From the NCBI GenBank assembly GCA_027490725.1, contig JAIXXN010000033.1, positions 1-64,000 on the forward strand: a DNA stretch of 64,000 nt, read 5' to 3'. Shown here piece by piece: positions 1-8,531 of the stretch. Position 1 is the first letter of the stretch, and each line of letters begins with the position of its first letter. The position numbers were made by a program, and so were the translations under genes. Origin of the DNA: Oxalobacteraceae bacterium. Its GTDB lineage: Bacteria; Pseudomonadota; Gammaproteobacteria; Burkholderiales; Burkholderiaceae_D. The notes under the pieces are model-generated. The model did not search any database, was not told where the DNA came from, and saw only the letters and a program-made list of their open reading frames with translations.

Positions 1-103
1 GCTCCTGGCTCAACGTCACTACCTCGATTGTTTGCTTGTTCCTAGTCATATGCACAGTCCTATTCCTATCCGTAAGAATAACGCATAGGCTGTGTCCGGT
101 GAA

Positions 104-394
104 TCAGGGGGCTATCTCAGTCGCCCCGATAGCAGCTACCTTGGATTCGATCTCGATCATGTGCATCATTGACCGTGCAGCACGCGATAGGTTTGTGAAC
201 ACAAGCACATCGCCACGCCGAAGCGCAGCGATGACTTTGGTGAATTCGATGCGATCTTCCATTTTGACGCTGCTGACTTGCTCACGGAAGATAGTCTGAT
301 CTGTGCATCCCGCATCCTTAAGCTTTGCTACTTGATCCGCTAACCCGGCAATTTGTTCAACTGTGCTGGTACGGGCGTAGCCGTATGTTGTCAT
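104..394 (-). pseudogene. Truncated serine recombinase (resolvase/invertase N-terminal fragment)
   Basis: The reading frame encodes only about 96 residues of a resolvase/invertase catalytic domain. The N-terminus MTTYGYARTST carries the conserved Arg8 and nucleophile Ser10. The segment SRAARS near residue 77 corresponds to the active-site arginine motif of serine recombinases. The frame stops (TGA at 104-106) soon after that helix, so the rest of the catalytic domain, the E-helix and the HTH domain are absent. The DNA beyond the stop does not resume a resolvase sequence in the same frame. I start at the second ATG because resolvases typically begin a few residues before YxRVS/YARTS. Most likely this is a decayed remnant of a mobile element. 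A short stand-alone protein cannot be excluded. Confidence 0.7.
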
Positions 395-844
395 TTTGTA
401 TCCTTTTATCAATAGGGTTTAGGTGTTGCGAGGAATTATCAAAAGGGTGCCTGGGGGACACCTAATGATAGGTTGAGTGGGGGTGATGCTGGGTCTATCA
501 CTAGGCCCTGCCCTACTGGTACTAGCTCCCGCGTAGATTCCCCTCGTTGCTGGGCGCGGACGAAGTTCCCCCCCCCAATCTCATGGAGAGAGACGTCTAG
601 GCAGACCTTGCTCAGTTCGTCAATTTGCCCGTAATATCGAAGGCCTTCTGACGAAACACAAATACACTGTGTTTTTGTACAGTATAATTGCTACATTCAT
701 AGCGCATCGTCCGCGCATATTTTGACTAGTTACACACAAAGTTACTTCTGCTGGCGTTGCAAGATTGCATCGTCAAGGGGATATAATGGAAGGTTAAATT
801 CACGTGCAGGGCGTTCTGCCTAGCGTTGACTTAGAAGAGAGCAA
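395..844. other. Intergenic region upstream of the R-M genes
   Basis: About 450 bases with no convincing gene. It holds a run of nine C at 568-576, a perfect CTGT-N8-ACAG palindrome at 667-682 overlapping a TATAAT hexamer (683-688), and a purine-rich Shine-Dalgarno stretch (833-840) for the methyltransferase gene. A long untranslated leader of about 150 bases is likely if the TATAAT is the promoter. Confidence 0.5.
665..688 (+). promoter_or_regulatory. SOS (LexA) box-like palindrome overlapping a -10 element
   Basis: ACTGT and ACAGT half-sites are separated by eight T/G-rich bases, a perfect match to the proteobacterial LexA core CTGT-N8-ACAG (667-682). TATAAT follows directly at 683-688. 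No good -35 hexamer is visible 16-18 bases upstream. The nearest downstream gene on this strand is the type III methyltransferase at 845. Confidence 0.5.
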
Positions 845-2809
845 ATGGACTACGATTCACTACCCCGATCCACCTTGATACGGTTGCTGCAAGAGCAAGA
901 GGCAGCGGCTCGTGACGCTGGCAAGGATGGCATTGTCATGAACTACAGTGGGCGTACTGCTCCGTGGCAGATCATTCGCATGGTCAAGCCGAAGCTCAGC
1001 AAAATCGTCAAGAAATTCTCCGTTGGCGACGAGGTCCATCAGGCGGCAAACGAGATCTGGGATGGAGAAAACCTCTCGACGATGGTCACGCTCTACAAGC
1101 ATCGCGGACAAGTCGATCTGATCCTAACAGATCCACCATACAACACGGGCGAAGACTTCCGATACAACGACAAATGGGACAAGGATCCCAACGATCCTGA
1201 CCTCGGCGACTTGGTCCCGAAGGACGACGGGTCGCGCCATAGCAAGTGGCTCAAGTTCATGACTCCCCGCATATGGATGATGCGAGAAATGCTTAAACCG
1301 GGCGGAGTTATCGCGATTTGCATTGACCATCGCGAACTCTATCGCTTGGGTATGCTCATGGACGAGATATTCAAAGAAGAGAATCGCATCGGCATCATCA
1401 ATTGGCAGAAGAGCTACGCCCCAAGGTCTAAGAAACATGTATCGACAGCGACAGAATATGTCTTGGTCTATGCGAAGGACTCGGAGCGGGCTAAGACAGC
1501 GTTGACTGAGCGGACCGAGGCGATGAATGCCCGCTACAAGAACCAAGACGAAGACCCTTACTCCGACTGGAAATCAACCGATTCATCCGCGTCCGAGGTT
1601 CGTGAAACTGGAACTTACGCAATCCAATCGCCATTCACGGGCGCGCTTTATTATCCACGCGACGGCCGTGGACACTGGGCTAATGATGCGCCGGTGATGA
1701 AGAAATGGCTTGAACAATGGGGCTCTGCCTACTCACGTAAAGACCTTGGTGATGGATGTGCAAAAGCCATGGTACTCAAAGGCGCACAATTTGTAGACGG
1801 CTCCCCGGTGGAAGACGACCCTGTCGTCGCGCAGGCACGGACCCGTGCGACTGAGGTTTTGAAGCGCGGCACGTGGCCTGTTCTCTACTTCGGCATGGAT
1901 GGGCAAACCGGGCCTCAATTGAAGAGCTACCTTCGCGATGTTAAGAAGGGCAAGGTGCCTATGACATACTGGGCCAACGAAGAATATGAAATTCCGCTGG
2001 ACATCGAGAGCCAATCGTGGGACCACGAAGAGTCGGGTCATAGCCAGACTGGCATCAACGAACTCGATGCAGTCGTCGGAAAGGGCCACGATTTCCGGAC
2101 GGTGAAACCGTTGCGTTTGATCAAGAAGATCATCCAGATTTGGTGCCGCCCAGACGGCTTGGTACTGGATCCATTCGCTGGTTCTGGGACGACCGGCCAC
2201 GCTGTGGTTGAACTCAACGCCGAAGCGTCCGCCAACCGCAACTTCATTCTGATTGAGCAAGGCAATACTGAGAAGGGTGATCACTACGCTCGTTCGTTGA
2301 CGGCTGAGCGCGTTAAGCGTGTGATTACAGGAGATTTCGTTGGCGGTAAGCGCGATCCAATAGCCGGAGGTTTCCGCTTTATCGAGTTAAAGAAAGAAAA
2401 AATCGACGCCGAGGCAGTCAACGCGCTGGCTCGCGAGGAAATGATCGACCTTCTCCTCAACAGTTATTGGAATAAGGCAGAAAAGGCAAAGTCGTATTTG
2501 CAACGCTTCGCGACGGGATCGTACCGCCATCTATTTGCCTTCAACTCGAAAAACGAGGGATTCTTCCTCATTTGGGAATCTTCCGGCGAACCGTCCACGT
2601 TAAACCGAGAGGCGTTCAAACGGATTGTCGATGAGGCGAAGCAGGCGGGTTTGTCAGCACGCTATCATGTCTACGCGACCATCGCCCCATATACCGGCGC
2701 AGGTATCGAGTTTTACAAGATTCCAGATTCAGTTTTAGAGCATATCGGATTCAACTCTCGCTCAGACGCTTACAACAACGAGAACGTAGAGGAAGCAGTG
2801 GATGCTTGA
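845..2809 (+). CDS. mod: Type III restriction-modification system, methyltransferase subunit (Mod)
   Basis: 654-residue adenine-specific DNA methyltransferase. The catalytic motif ILTDPPYNTG lies at about residues 93-102. The SAM-binding motif LDPFAGSGTTGHAV lies about 350 residues later. Catalytic motif before SAM motif is the beta-class order, as in type III Mod proteins. A variable target-recognition region separates them. Start ATG 845 follows the purine-rich stretch TTAGAAGAGA. The 3' end overlaps the next gene by 8 bases, so the two genes are translationally coupled. Mod recognises the target site and methylates one adenine; with Res it forms the nuclease complex. It sits in the integrase-bearing island, consistent with horizontal transfer. 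The recognition sequence cannot be read from the protein. Confidence 0.9.
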   Translation: MDYDSLPRSTLIRLLQEQEAAARDAGKDGIVMNYSGRTAPWQIIRMVKPKLSKIVKKFSVGDEVHQAANEIWDGENLSTMVTLYKHRGQVDLILTDPPYNTGEDFRYNDKWDKDPNDPDLGDLVPKDDGSRHSKWLKFMTPRIWMMREMLKPGGVIAICIDHRELYRLGMLMDEIFKEENRIGIINWQKSYAPRSKKHVSTATEYVLVYAKDSERAKTALTERTEAMNARYKNQDEDPYSDWKSTDSSASEVRETGTYAIQSPFTGALYYPRDGRGHWANDAPVMKKWLEQWGSAYSRKDLGDGCAKAMVLKGAQFVDGSPVEDDPVVAQARTRATEVLKRGTWPVLYFGMDGQTGPQLKSYLRDVKKGKVPMTYWANEEYEIPLDIESQSWDHEESGHSQTGINELDAVVGKGHDFRTVKPLRLIKKIIQIWCRPDGLVLDPFAGSGTTGHAVVELNAEASANRNFILIEQGNTEKGDHYARSLTAERVKRVITGDFVGGKRDPIAGGFRFIELKKEKIDAEAVNALAREEMIDLLLNSYWNKAEKAKSYLQRFATGSYRHLFAFNSKNEGFFLIWESSGEPSTLNREAFKRIVDEAKQAGLSARYHVYATIAPYTGAGIEFYKIPDSVLEHIGFNSRSDAYNNENVEEAVDA

Positions 2810-5168
2810 GCTTAAAGTATTTCAGTCCAAAGCCGCAAAGTCGATTTCTGATCGTTTCGCATTTTTCGCAAACCACGAGGACCGCCCAAGGAAAGGAAAG
2901 AAGGCTCGCCCATTTTTTCAAGCCTTATCTGCCCTTACCGGCGCAGGCAAGACACCGATCCTCGCGGAGTCGGTCGCGCAGATGCGTTCCCATTTTGGAT
3001 GTGAACCTATCGTATTCTGGATGTCGAAGGCAAAGTCGGTGGTCGCTCAGACCCTCACAAACTTCTCGGGTGGGGGCAAGTATTCGGAGATCATTGACGG
3101 CTTCAGCGTAATCAACATGTCGCAGCTAAATCCGAACCTGATCAAAGACAGCTCGACACCACTGCTCGTGATGGCGACGACTGGTCTCTTTAACAACAAG
3201 GACCAGTCCGCAGGGGCTCTGAACATCTACAAGCAGGATGCTGACCTGTTTGGTAATCAGTCGCCATGGCAACGACTCGTAGAGCGATTTGACGGCGAAA
3301 AAAGACGTCCGTTGATCATCGTCTACGATGAGGGGCACAACCTCTCCGAGCAACAGGCTGACATACTCAACGAGTTAGAACCTGATGCTTATTTGCTTGC
3401 GTCGGCCACTTTGAAGCTGCCGGACAATTTCAATAAGTCGATTGTCCAGCCGATCAAGCTGTGGGTTGAAGAGGCCGAGGATTTCGAAGCATTCCAATCG
3501 TTGAGGGCCGTTAATGTGGATGGTACGCCTGACGCTAGGCTATTTATTACAACGGCGGTGGACAGTCAATCCGTCGTCGATGCTCAGCTCGTCAAGAAAG
3601 CCATCCAGTTCGACGGTACTACTTCCACGATGGAGACTTGCCTCGATGACCTTATCGACCGCCTGGGTACGCTCGAGGAGGAAATCGCAACCCGCCGACT
3701 TGGCTTCAAGCCAAAGGCGATTTACGTTTGCAAAACGAATATGACAGACGATGGCGGCAAGGATGACCATGCCAAGCCATTCGAGCAGCGAAGCGCTCCG
3801 CCAATCAAAATTTGGCGTCACTTGGTAGAAGAACGGAAGATAGATCCGAAGACTATTGCGATTTACGCCAATCTCTCCTTCCTCGACGGCAACAAGCCGG
3901 ACGAGGTAAATTTGTTTTCCAAAGGCGAAACCGACTTCGACGACTTCACAGCCGGCGATTATCAGCACATCATCTTCAACCTCGCACTGCAAGAGGGATG
4001 GGACGATCCTGCATGTTATCTTGCCTATATTGACAAGAGCATGGGCTCATCAATCCAGGTGGAACAAATCATCGGTCGCGTACTGCGGCAACCTCGGGCT
4101 GAACATTACGATAATCCTCTGCTAAATTCAGCCCATTTCTTCATTCGTGTGGATAAGAAATCTGTCTTCGAGGATGCAATCAACGCCGTCAAAGAAAAGC
4201 TTCAAAATGAGGGTGCGCCGATTGAGATCATCGGAAACTTCGGCAGCTCTGGTGGCGGTGCAGAAGAGCTGCGGCCAAAAGAGGGCATCAGCGTTGAGCT
4301 GTGTTATGTCAACGCCAATGCCGAGGCGGCGTGCGAACGCATCGCCGATATTGTCGCCGAGTTCCCGACATTCTCCGAAGGCGGTGTCGATGCGATAGGA
4401 CAAGCTCACACTGCGAAAGAGCTGATTGATCTAACCAAACTTGAAACCGAAGCAGGCCAGACGCAGTGGGTTGCGGCGGGCAACACCAATCCGGTGCGGC
4501 TTCGTTGGTTTCTCAACACTGCCCTACGTTCGCGCTCAAGCCGAGCTCTGGCTGTTTCCGATCTACAACATAGGAAGTTCGATGTTCGCGTTCAAGTACA
4601 AAGCAACGCGCATCGGGCGGCTGATAAGGTCGCGGCGGAAATCGTGGATGCCTATTACGACTTAACCGAGCTGATCTACGAGAGTATCCACCCATTTTCG
4701 TTTGGGACGATTCGCGTACCGAAGAATGCCACCCCGTTCAACAACGCACTTTACGAACGCTACGCCGGACTCAATAAGTTTGAACTGACGTTCGCGCAGG
4801 GCGTTGATGATACTGGCCTGATTTGGCACCGTAACCCAAGCAATGGCGGTTTCCACATTCCATTGTTGACCGATGGAGACACTGCCTCGTTCTTCCCAGA
4901 TTTCATCGTCTGGAAAGACAAAAAAATCTTTTGCCTCGACACAAAAGGTTCTCACCTGCTGACGGACGCCGTGGCTCGAAAGCTCTTCGATATTCAAGAG
5001 GATGGCAAGACAAAAATCCAAGTCAGGTTCATCACCGAGGGGAAGCAAACCGAGCTGCGTGGCAAGATCATCAAAGGTGGGTACACGATTTGGAAGATGA
5101 AGAATGGCAGCCCTATTGCCATTCACTTCGAAGATCTCCAGAGGGCGATCATGGAGTGCATCAAGTAA
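2802..5168 (+). CDS. res: Type III restriction endonuclease subunit (Res), DEAD/DEAH helicase-nuclease
   Basis: 788-residue SF2 helicase-nuclease. Walker A is seen as LTGAGKTPIL (about residue 47). Motif II reads IVYDEGHNL, a DEGH variant. Motif VI is QIIGRVLRQP. The C-terminus contains a PD-(D/E)xK-like core, FFPDFIV followed by FCLDTKGSH (about residues 700-725), the expected cleavage domain. Start ATG 2802 lies inside the end of mod, preceded by GAGGAAGC. Classical type III Res subunits such as EcoP15I are around 970 residues, so this is a shorter form, but all main motifs are present. It should translocate or slide on DNA using ATP and cleave in complex with Mod. A hairpin terminator follows at 5225. 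Confidence 0.88.
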   Translation: MLELKVFQSKAAKSISDRFAFFANHEDRPRKGKKARPFFQALSALTGAGKTPILAESVAQMRSHFGCEPIVFWMSKAKSVVAQTLTNFSGGGKYSEIIDGFSVINMSQLNPNLIKDSSTPLLVMATTGLFNNKDQSAGALNIYKQDADLFGNQSPWQRLVERFDGEKRRPLIIVYDEGHNLSEQQADILNELEPDAYLLASATLKLPDNFNKSIVQPIKLWVEEAEDFEAFQSLRAVNVDGTPDARLFITTAVDSQSVVDAQLVKKAIQFDGTTSTMETCLDDLIDRLGTLEEEIATRRLGFKPKAIYVCKTNMTDDGGKDDHAKPFEQRSAPPIKIWRHLVEERKIDPKTIAIYANLSFLDGNKPDEVNLFSKGETDFDDFTAGDYQHIIFNLALQEGWDDPACYLAYIDKSMGSSIQVEQIIGRVLRQPRAEHYDNPLLNSAHFFIRVDKKSVFEDAINAVKEKLQNEGAPIEIIGNFGSSGGGAEELRPKEGISVELCYVNANAEAACERIADIVAEFPTFSEGGVDAIGQAHTAKELIDLTKLETEAGQTQWVAAGNTNPVRLRWFLNTALRSRSSRALAVSDLQHRKFDVRVQVQSNAHRAADKVAAEIVDAYYDLTELIYESIHPFSFGTIRVPKNATPFNNALYERYAGLNKFELTFAQGVDDTGLIWHRNPSNGGFHIPLLTDGDTASFFPDFIVWKDKKIFCLDTKGSHLLTDAVARKLFDIQEDGKTKIQVRFITEGKQTELRGKIIKGGYTIWKMKNGSPIAIHFEDLQRAIMECIK

Positions 5169-5224
5169 CCGAAATGCTCGTGGTGTTCACAACAGCTCGA
5201 CCTACTAACGTAACGTAAAATAAC

Positions 5225-5260
5225 GGCCCAACCGACCGCCCTCTGGACGGTTGGGCCTTT
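5225..5260. terminator. Bidirectional intrinsic terminator after res
   Basis: Inverted repeat GGCCCAACCG (5225-5234) and CGGTTGGGCC (5248-5257) is followed by TTT. On the other strand A-rich sequence precedes it. It lies between convergent res and the DUF932 gene and can serve both. Confidence 0.75.
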
Positions 5261-5283
5261 TATGCATGCCGTTCGCGACATAC

Positions 5284-6243
5284 TCAGGCAATCATCATCA
5301 GCGCCTGCTCAAGCGCCTTTTCCTTCAGTGCAGCACCTTGCCCGAACCATGCCGATTCCAGCCGGTGATCGGAGCTACGTGCACGCCGCTCATGGTCAAT
5401 AAATTCCGTCACGGAGTTAAGCAAGCCGAAGGCCGTTCCCTTTGACGACGCCAGTTCGGCCCCACGACCATGCCCATCAAACAATGCCATGACCTTCGCC
5501 ATGGTACGATCACTAGCGCTGCCGCTGTCGGCTTTGCTTTCGTCAGAAAACACCCGCGAAAGATAATTCATGGCCTCGTGCGTTTTCACCTTCCGTTCGC
5601 TCAGCTCCTTCATCTGGCACATGAAGGAACTCCAAGTGGAAACAGAAATGCCAAGCTGGCGCTTTACGGATTGCGCATCAAACGACGTGCTGTGCCGAAC
5701 CTTCACAGCACCGTTGTCAGCACCCAGGGCCACCGCCAGCGTATTGTTGCAGACGACACGAATGCTCGTAAACTGCGCGGTCGTCGCCAGCGTGCCATCG
5801 CATGCCGTGGCGAGAAGTACGTAGGCGTTGCTTACATCGTTGCCCTTGAGCGTTGACGACTGCCCCGTGCGGGCCAGCGCCCACATTTTCCGCCCGCCCT
5901 TCAATACGCCAGCGGTTTCCAGTTCAAAGCCGGACACTTCGGTAAGGTCGCGGTAGAACTCAAGTATTTCATTGGGCTGCACGACCTTGAAGCGTTGGCT
6001 GACGACCGAAAGCGGCTCATTGGTATCGGAACGGAACAGGACTTTGTTTTCGGGAAACAATGCGATTGTGCCAGGGCCGCCAGCATGCACCGTCGAAAAG
6101 CATACGGGCGTTTCGCGAATCTGCCAGTCCATGCCAGCTTGCTTTGCCCAGACTTCAATCGGCTGGCGCGCAGTGAGTTGAGTTCCAAGCCCGTGCCAGG
6201 GCGTCTCATTGACGTAAGCCATGGTTTCGATGAGATGTGACAT
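5284..6243 (-). CDS. DUF932 domain protein (phage/plasmid-like protein)
   Basis: 319 residues. The N-terminus MSHLIETMAYVNETPWHGLG is typical of the DUF932 / phage-plasmid-like family found on plasmids, prophages and integrative elements. The biochemical function of the family is unknown. The start is the ATG at 6243, preceded by AAAGGAATCA; the longer frame upstream has no Shine-Dalgarno. It is convergent with the R-M pair and shares their terminator. It marks this segment as mobile-element cargo. No catalytic motif is recognisable. Confidence 0.85.
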   Translation of the reverse strand: MSHLIETMAYVNETPWHGLGTQLTARQPIEVWAKQAGMDWQIRETPVCFSTVHAGGPGTIALFPENKVLFRSDTNEPLSVVSQRFKVVQPNEILEFYRDLTEVSGFELETAGVLKGGRKMWALARTGQSSTLKGNDVSNAYVLLATACDGTLATTAQFTSIRVVCNNTLAVALGADNGAVKVRHSTSFDAQSVKRQLGISVSTWSSFMCQMKELSERKVKTHEAMNYLSRVFSDESKADSGSASDRTMAKVMALFDGHGRGAELASSKGTAFGLLNSVTEFIDHERRARSSDHRLESAWFGQGAALKEKALEQALMMIA

Positions 6244-6399
6244 ACAGTGATTCCTTTCTTTGCTTTTGTAGGGACGTGCACCGGCATCGATCCGCATCGG
6301 GATCGAAAGGCTACGCGTCAGGGGAAGGTGTTACTAAGGAAGAGCGCCGCAGCCAGAAAGCCGCTGTGCACTTGGGGATGCGTTAGCGCGGCGTGGTAA

Positions 6400-6600
6400 C
6401 TACCACGTCCACATTTCCGACGTAGCAGCTGGTTCCGGGTCTTCGGTACGTTCAGCATTGGCCCGCTTGTAGTAGTCACGTACAGCGTTCCGCCGCACAC
6501 GCTCCATGTAGCCGATAAAGCTGGCCGTCGATATGACGCCTGCCGCGAACACGATGACAAATGCAGTAAGATGCTCCAGAGGTGATGAGAATGGTCGCAT
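6400..6600 (-). CDS. Small single-pass membrane protein
   Basis: 66 residues, starting at the ATG preceded by TTTAAAGGATTC. A hydrophobic stretch (LTAFVIVFAAGVISTASFIGY, about residues 9-29) predicts one membrane helix, followed by a basic cytoplasmic segment. No family recognised. It lies downstream of a long perfect hairpin (6663-6709) and upstream of the DUF932 gene on the same strand. Small membrane proteins of this kind are common island cargo. Confidence 0.5.
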   Translation of the reverse strand: MRPFSSPLEHLTAFVIVFAAGVISTASFIGYMERVRRNAVRDYYKRANAERTEDPEPAATSEMWTW

Positions 6601-6662
6601 GATGAATCCTTTAAAAATGATGATTGAGATGATCCGGACAACTTCGTCCGCAGAAACGCAAA

Positions 6663-6709
6663 GAGGGCATACATCCCGCAGCCAACCTGGCTGCGGGATG
6701 TATGCCCTC
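6663..6709. repeat. 21-bp perfect inverted repeat with a 5-base loop
   Basis: Arms at 6663-6683 and 6689-6709 are exact reverse complements (arm begins GAGGGCATACATCCC). The loop is AACCT. On the minus strand it would form a very stable hairpin in the 5' leader of the small membrane protein gene; the T-run after it is weak. Confidence 0.85.
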
Positions 6710-7050
6710 AATGGGTGAGCTTGCCTTGCTAAGCTAGGCCAGACACGTCGATCGACAGTGCCTTAACTTGCCGTTCTCCTTTCAACAATATATTCCTGAG
6801 ATTTTCTAACTCGATCCGTGGAGGGGCACACTGTGTCGACGAAGCAACATGTCCACACTGTCGCCGCCTCGTCTAAGCGCGGCCAATGGAGTCCTAAGTC
6901 AGCAGAAACATCTGGGGGTATTTCTGGGGGTATAGCAGAAAGTGAACTAGCACAAAATAACCCTAACGAATTGACTTAAAAAGGCTTTTCAACTTGAGTC
7001 CGATTGCCGCCGACGCAGCTAGCAAGTGCTCTATGTTTGTCGGTAAATAG
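6710..7050. other. Intergenic region between the small membrane protein and the integrase
   Basis: No gene seen. It holds a tandem 11-bp direct repeat TCTGGGGGTAT at 6911-6921 and 6923-6933, downstream of the integrase 3' end. Such repeats may be arm-type protein-binding sites of the element, but that is inference. Confidence 0.4.
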
Positions 7051-8274
7051 TTAATTCATCTGCCTTTGCATGGAAATTACCTGAGCACCGACTCTTAAAC
7101 TATCTAAATAGTCGGCCCAGCGTTGCATCATTTCTCGACGTGCTGGAAGATGGCTCGTTCGATTATAGGCGCGGCCGTTTACGTCTTTTACGGCATGGGC
7201 AAGTTGGTGCTCGATCAGATCGACACGTTCGCCTAGTACCTCGTCCATGATCGTTCTAGCCAATGCACGGAAGCCGTGGGCCGTCATAATTTCCTTGCTA
7301 TAACCCAACCCTCTAAGCGCAGCATTGACGGTATTCTCGCTCATGCAACGTTCGGCAGTTCGGATGCTAGGAAAAACAAAACGCCCATGGCCTGACATGG
7401 GCTGAACCGTTCGCAAAATTTCCAATGCCTGCATCGACAACGGCACGATGTGATCGTTGTCCATTTTCATTTTGTGTCCCGGTATCCGCCACTCCGCAGC
7501 ATCTAGGTCAATCTCCGTCCATTCAGCAGAACGTAACTCACCCGGTCGCACGAATACCAGCGGAGAAAGCTTCAAAGCGGCTAAGGCATACGGATGGCCG
7601 CCGTAGCCGTGAATTGAGCGTAGCAAGGCCCCAACCTGCTTTGGCTCCGTGATCGCAGCGTAATGACCCTTTTCCGGCGTTGCTAGCGCCCCTTTGAGAT
7701 CGGCCGTCACGTCACGCTCCGCAAATCCACTGGCCACCGCAAAGCGGAATACTTGACCGCATATCTGCTTGACGCGGTGCGCTGAATCGACCGCGCCGCG
7801 ATCCTCCATTTTCTGCACGGTCACCAACACATCACGAGGACCAATTGCGGAAATCGGCCTCGTTCCGATGAACGGGAAGACATCGTGATTTAACCAGTTC
7901 GTTACCTTTTCCTGCGTACTGGTTGCGCGGTCGCTGGCGGTTTTCGCTAACCATTGTCTAGCTACGATTTCAAAAGTGTGCGCTTCTGCCAACACCTTCG
8001 TTTTCCTATCATCCTGTTTAGCCTGACTAGGATCGATGCCATCAGCAAGTAGCTCACGCGCAGCCTCGCGCCGCTTACGCGCTTTGGCTAAGCTGACCTC
8101 TGGGTAGACGCCGAGTGCCAGTGTTTTTTGTTTTTCAGCATATCGATAATTCATACGCCAGTACTTGCCTGCTGCTTTCACCAGCAAGAACATGCCTTGC
8201 CCATCGGTGTATTTGTCACCGGCTGGTGCCCCGGTATGCTTGACTTGGCGAACGAAAGTGTCGGTCAAGGCCAT
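7051..8274 (-). CDS. int: Tyrosine recombinase / phage integrase (P4-type)
   Basis: 407 residues. The N-terminal DUF4102-like arm-binding region begins MALTDTFVRQVKHTG and contains the YRYAEKQKTLALGVYPEVSL stretch characteristic of P4-type integrases. A SAM-like core-binding domain follows, then the catalytic domain with VFVRPGELRSAEW (Arg I), HGFRALART (His-x-x-Arg box) and IEHQLAH...VNGRAYNR (tyrosine region). All tetrad elements appear present. Start ATG 8274 follows AAGGAGGCACT. The gene reads away from tRNA-Leu and sits 170 bases from its 3' end, the normal position for a tRNA-targeted island integrase. Its promoter region carries a 13-bp inverted repeat. Confidence 0.92.
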   Translation of the reverse strand: MALTDTFVRQVKHTGAPAGDKYTDGQGMFLLVKAAGKYWRMNYRYAEKQKTLALGVYPEVSLAKARKRREAARELLADGIDPSQAKQDDRKTKVLAEAHTFEIVARQWLAKTASDRATSTQEKVTNWLNHDVFPFIGTRPISAIGPRDVLVTVQKMEDRGAVDSAHRVKQICGQVFRFAVASGFAERDVTADLKGALATPEKGHYAAITEPKQVGALLRSIHGYGGHPYALAALKLSPLVFVRPGELRSAEWTEIDLDAAEWRIPGHKMKMDNDHIVPLSMQALEILRTVQPMSGHGRFVFPSIRTAERCMSENTVNAALRGLGYSKEIMTAHGFRALARTIMDEVLGERVDLIEHQLAHAVKDVNGRAYNRTSHLPARREMMQRWADYLDSLRVGAQVISMQRQMN

Positions 8275-8283
8275 AGTGCCTCC

Positions 8284-8346
8284 TTGTTGGTACTTTGTTT
8301 TTTGGTTCGGGAAAGTACCAACAAAAATACCATAAAAATGTTGGTA
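8284..8346. promoter_or_regulatory. Integrase promoter repeats (13-bp inverted repeat plus a third half-site)
   Basis: TTGTTGGTACTTT (8284-8296) and its exact reverse complement (8312-8324) flank a 15-base spacer just upstream of the int start. GTTGGTA recurs at 8340-8346. They could be integrase or excisionase binding sites or an autoregulatory operator. Confidence 0.6.
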
Positions 8347-8360
8347 TCTGATGCTACCCC

Positions 8361-8430
8361 TTTGGATTGCTTTAGACAACAAAAAACCCGCTCCCCTATA
8401 AGGGGGCGGGTTTTTTGGATTGCTTTAGAC
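8361..8430. repeat. 17-bp direct repeats at the island/tRNA junction (candidate att-related)
   Basis: TTTGGATTGCTTTAGAC occurs exactly at 8361-8377 and 8414-8430, flanking a GC-rich terminator hairpin and lying 17 bases from the tRNA-Leu CCA end. Confidence 0.6.
8381..8416. terminator. Bidirectional terminator downstream of tRNA-Leu
   Basis: AAAAAACCCGC-TCCCCT, loop ATA, AGGGGGCGGG-TTTTTT. The symmetric A and T runs allow termination on both strands. On the minus strand it would terminate the tRNA transcript. Confidence 0.85.
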
Positions 8431-8446
8431 TTCTTTGTATGTGTTC

Positions 8447-8531
8447 TGGTGCTCCGAGCCGGAATCGAACCGGCACGCCTTACGGCGGGAGATTTTAAGT
8501 CTCCAGTGTCTACCAATTTCACCATCGGAGC
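8447..8531 (-). tRNA. tRNA-Leu (UAA anticodon)
   Basis: The reverse complement folds as a class II tRNA. The acceptor stem is GCTCCGA/TCGGAGC. A D-loop segment GGTGAAATTGGTAGACAC follows. The anticodon stem GGAGA/TCTCC encloses loop CTTAAAA (anticodon TAA). There is a long variable arm, then T-loop GGTTCGAATCC, discriminator A and an encoded CCA. The adjacent integrase suggests its 3' end is the integration target; the gene itself is intact. Confidence 0.95.

Noticed and set aside
568..576. Run of nine C upstream of mod, considered as a phase-variation tract
   Set aside because: It is not in a coding frame and lies about 270 bases before the gene and before the likely promoter; no clear way to switch expression.
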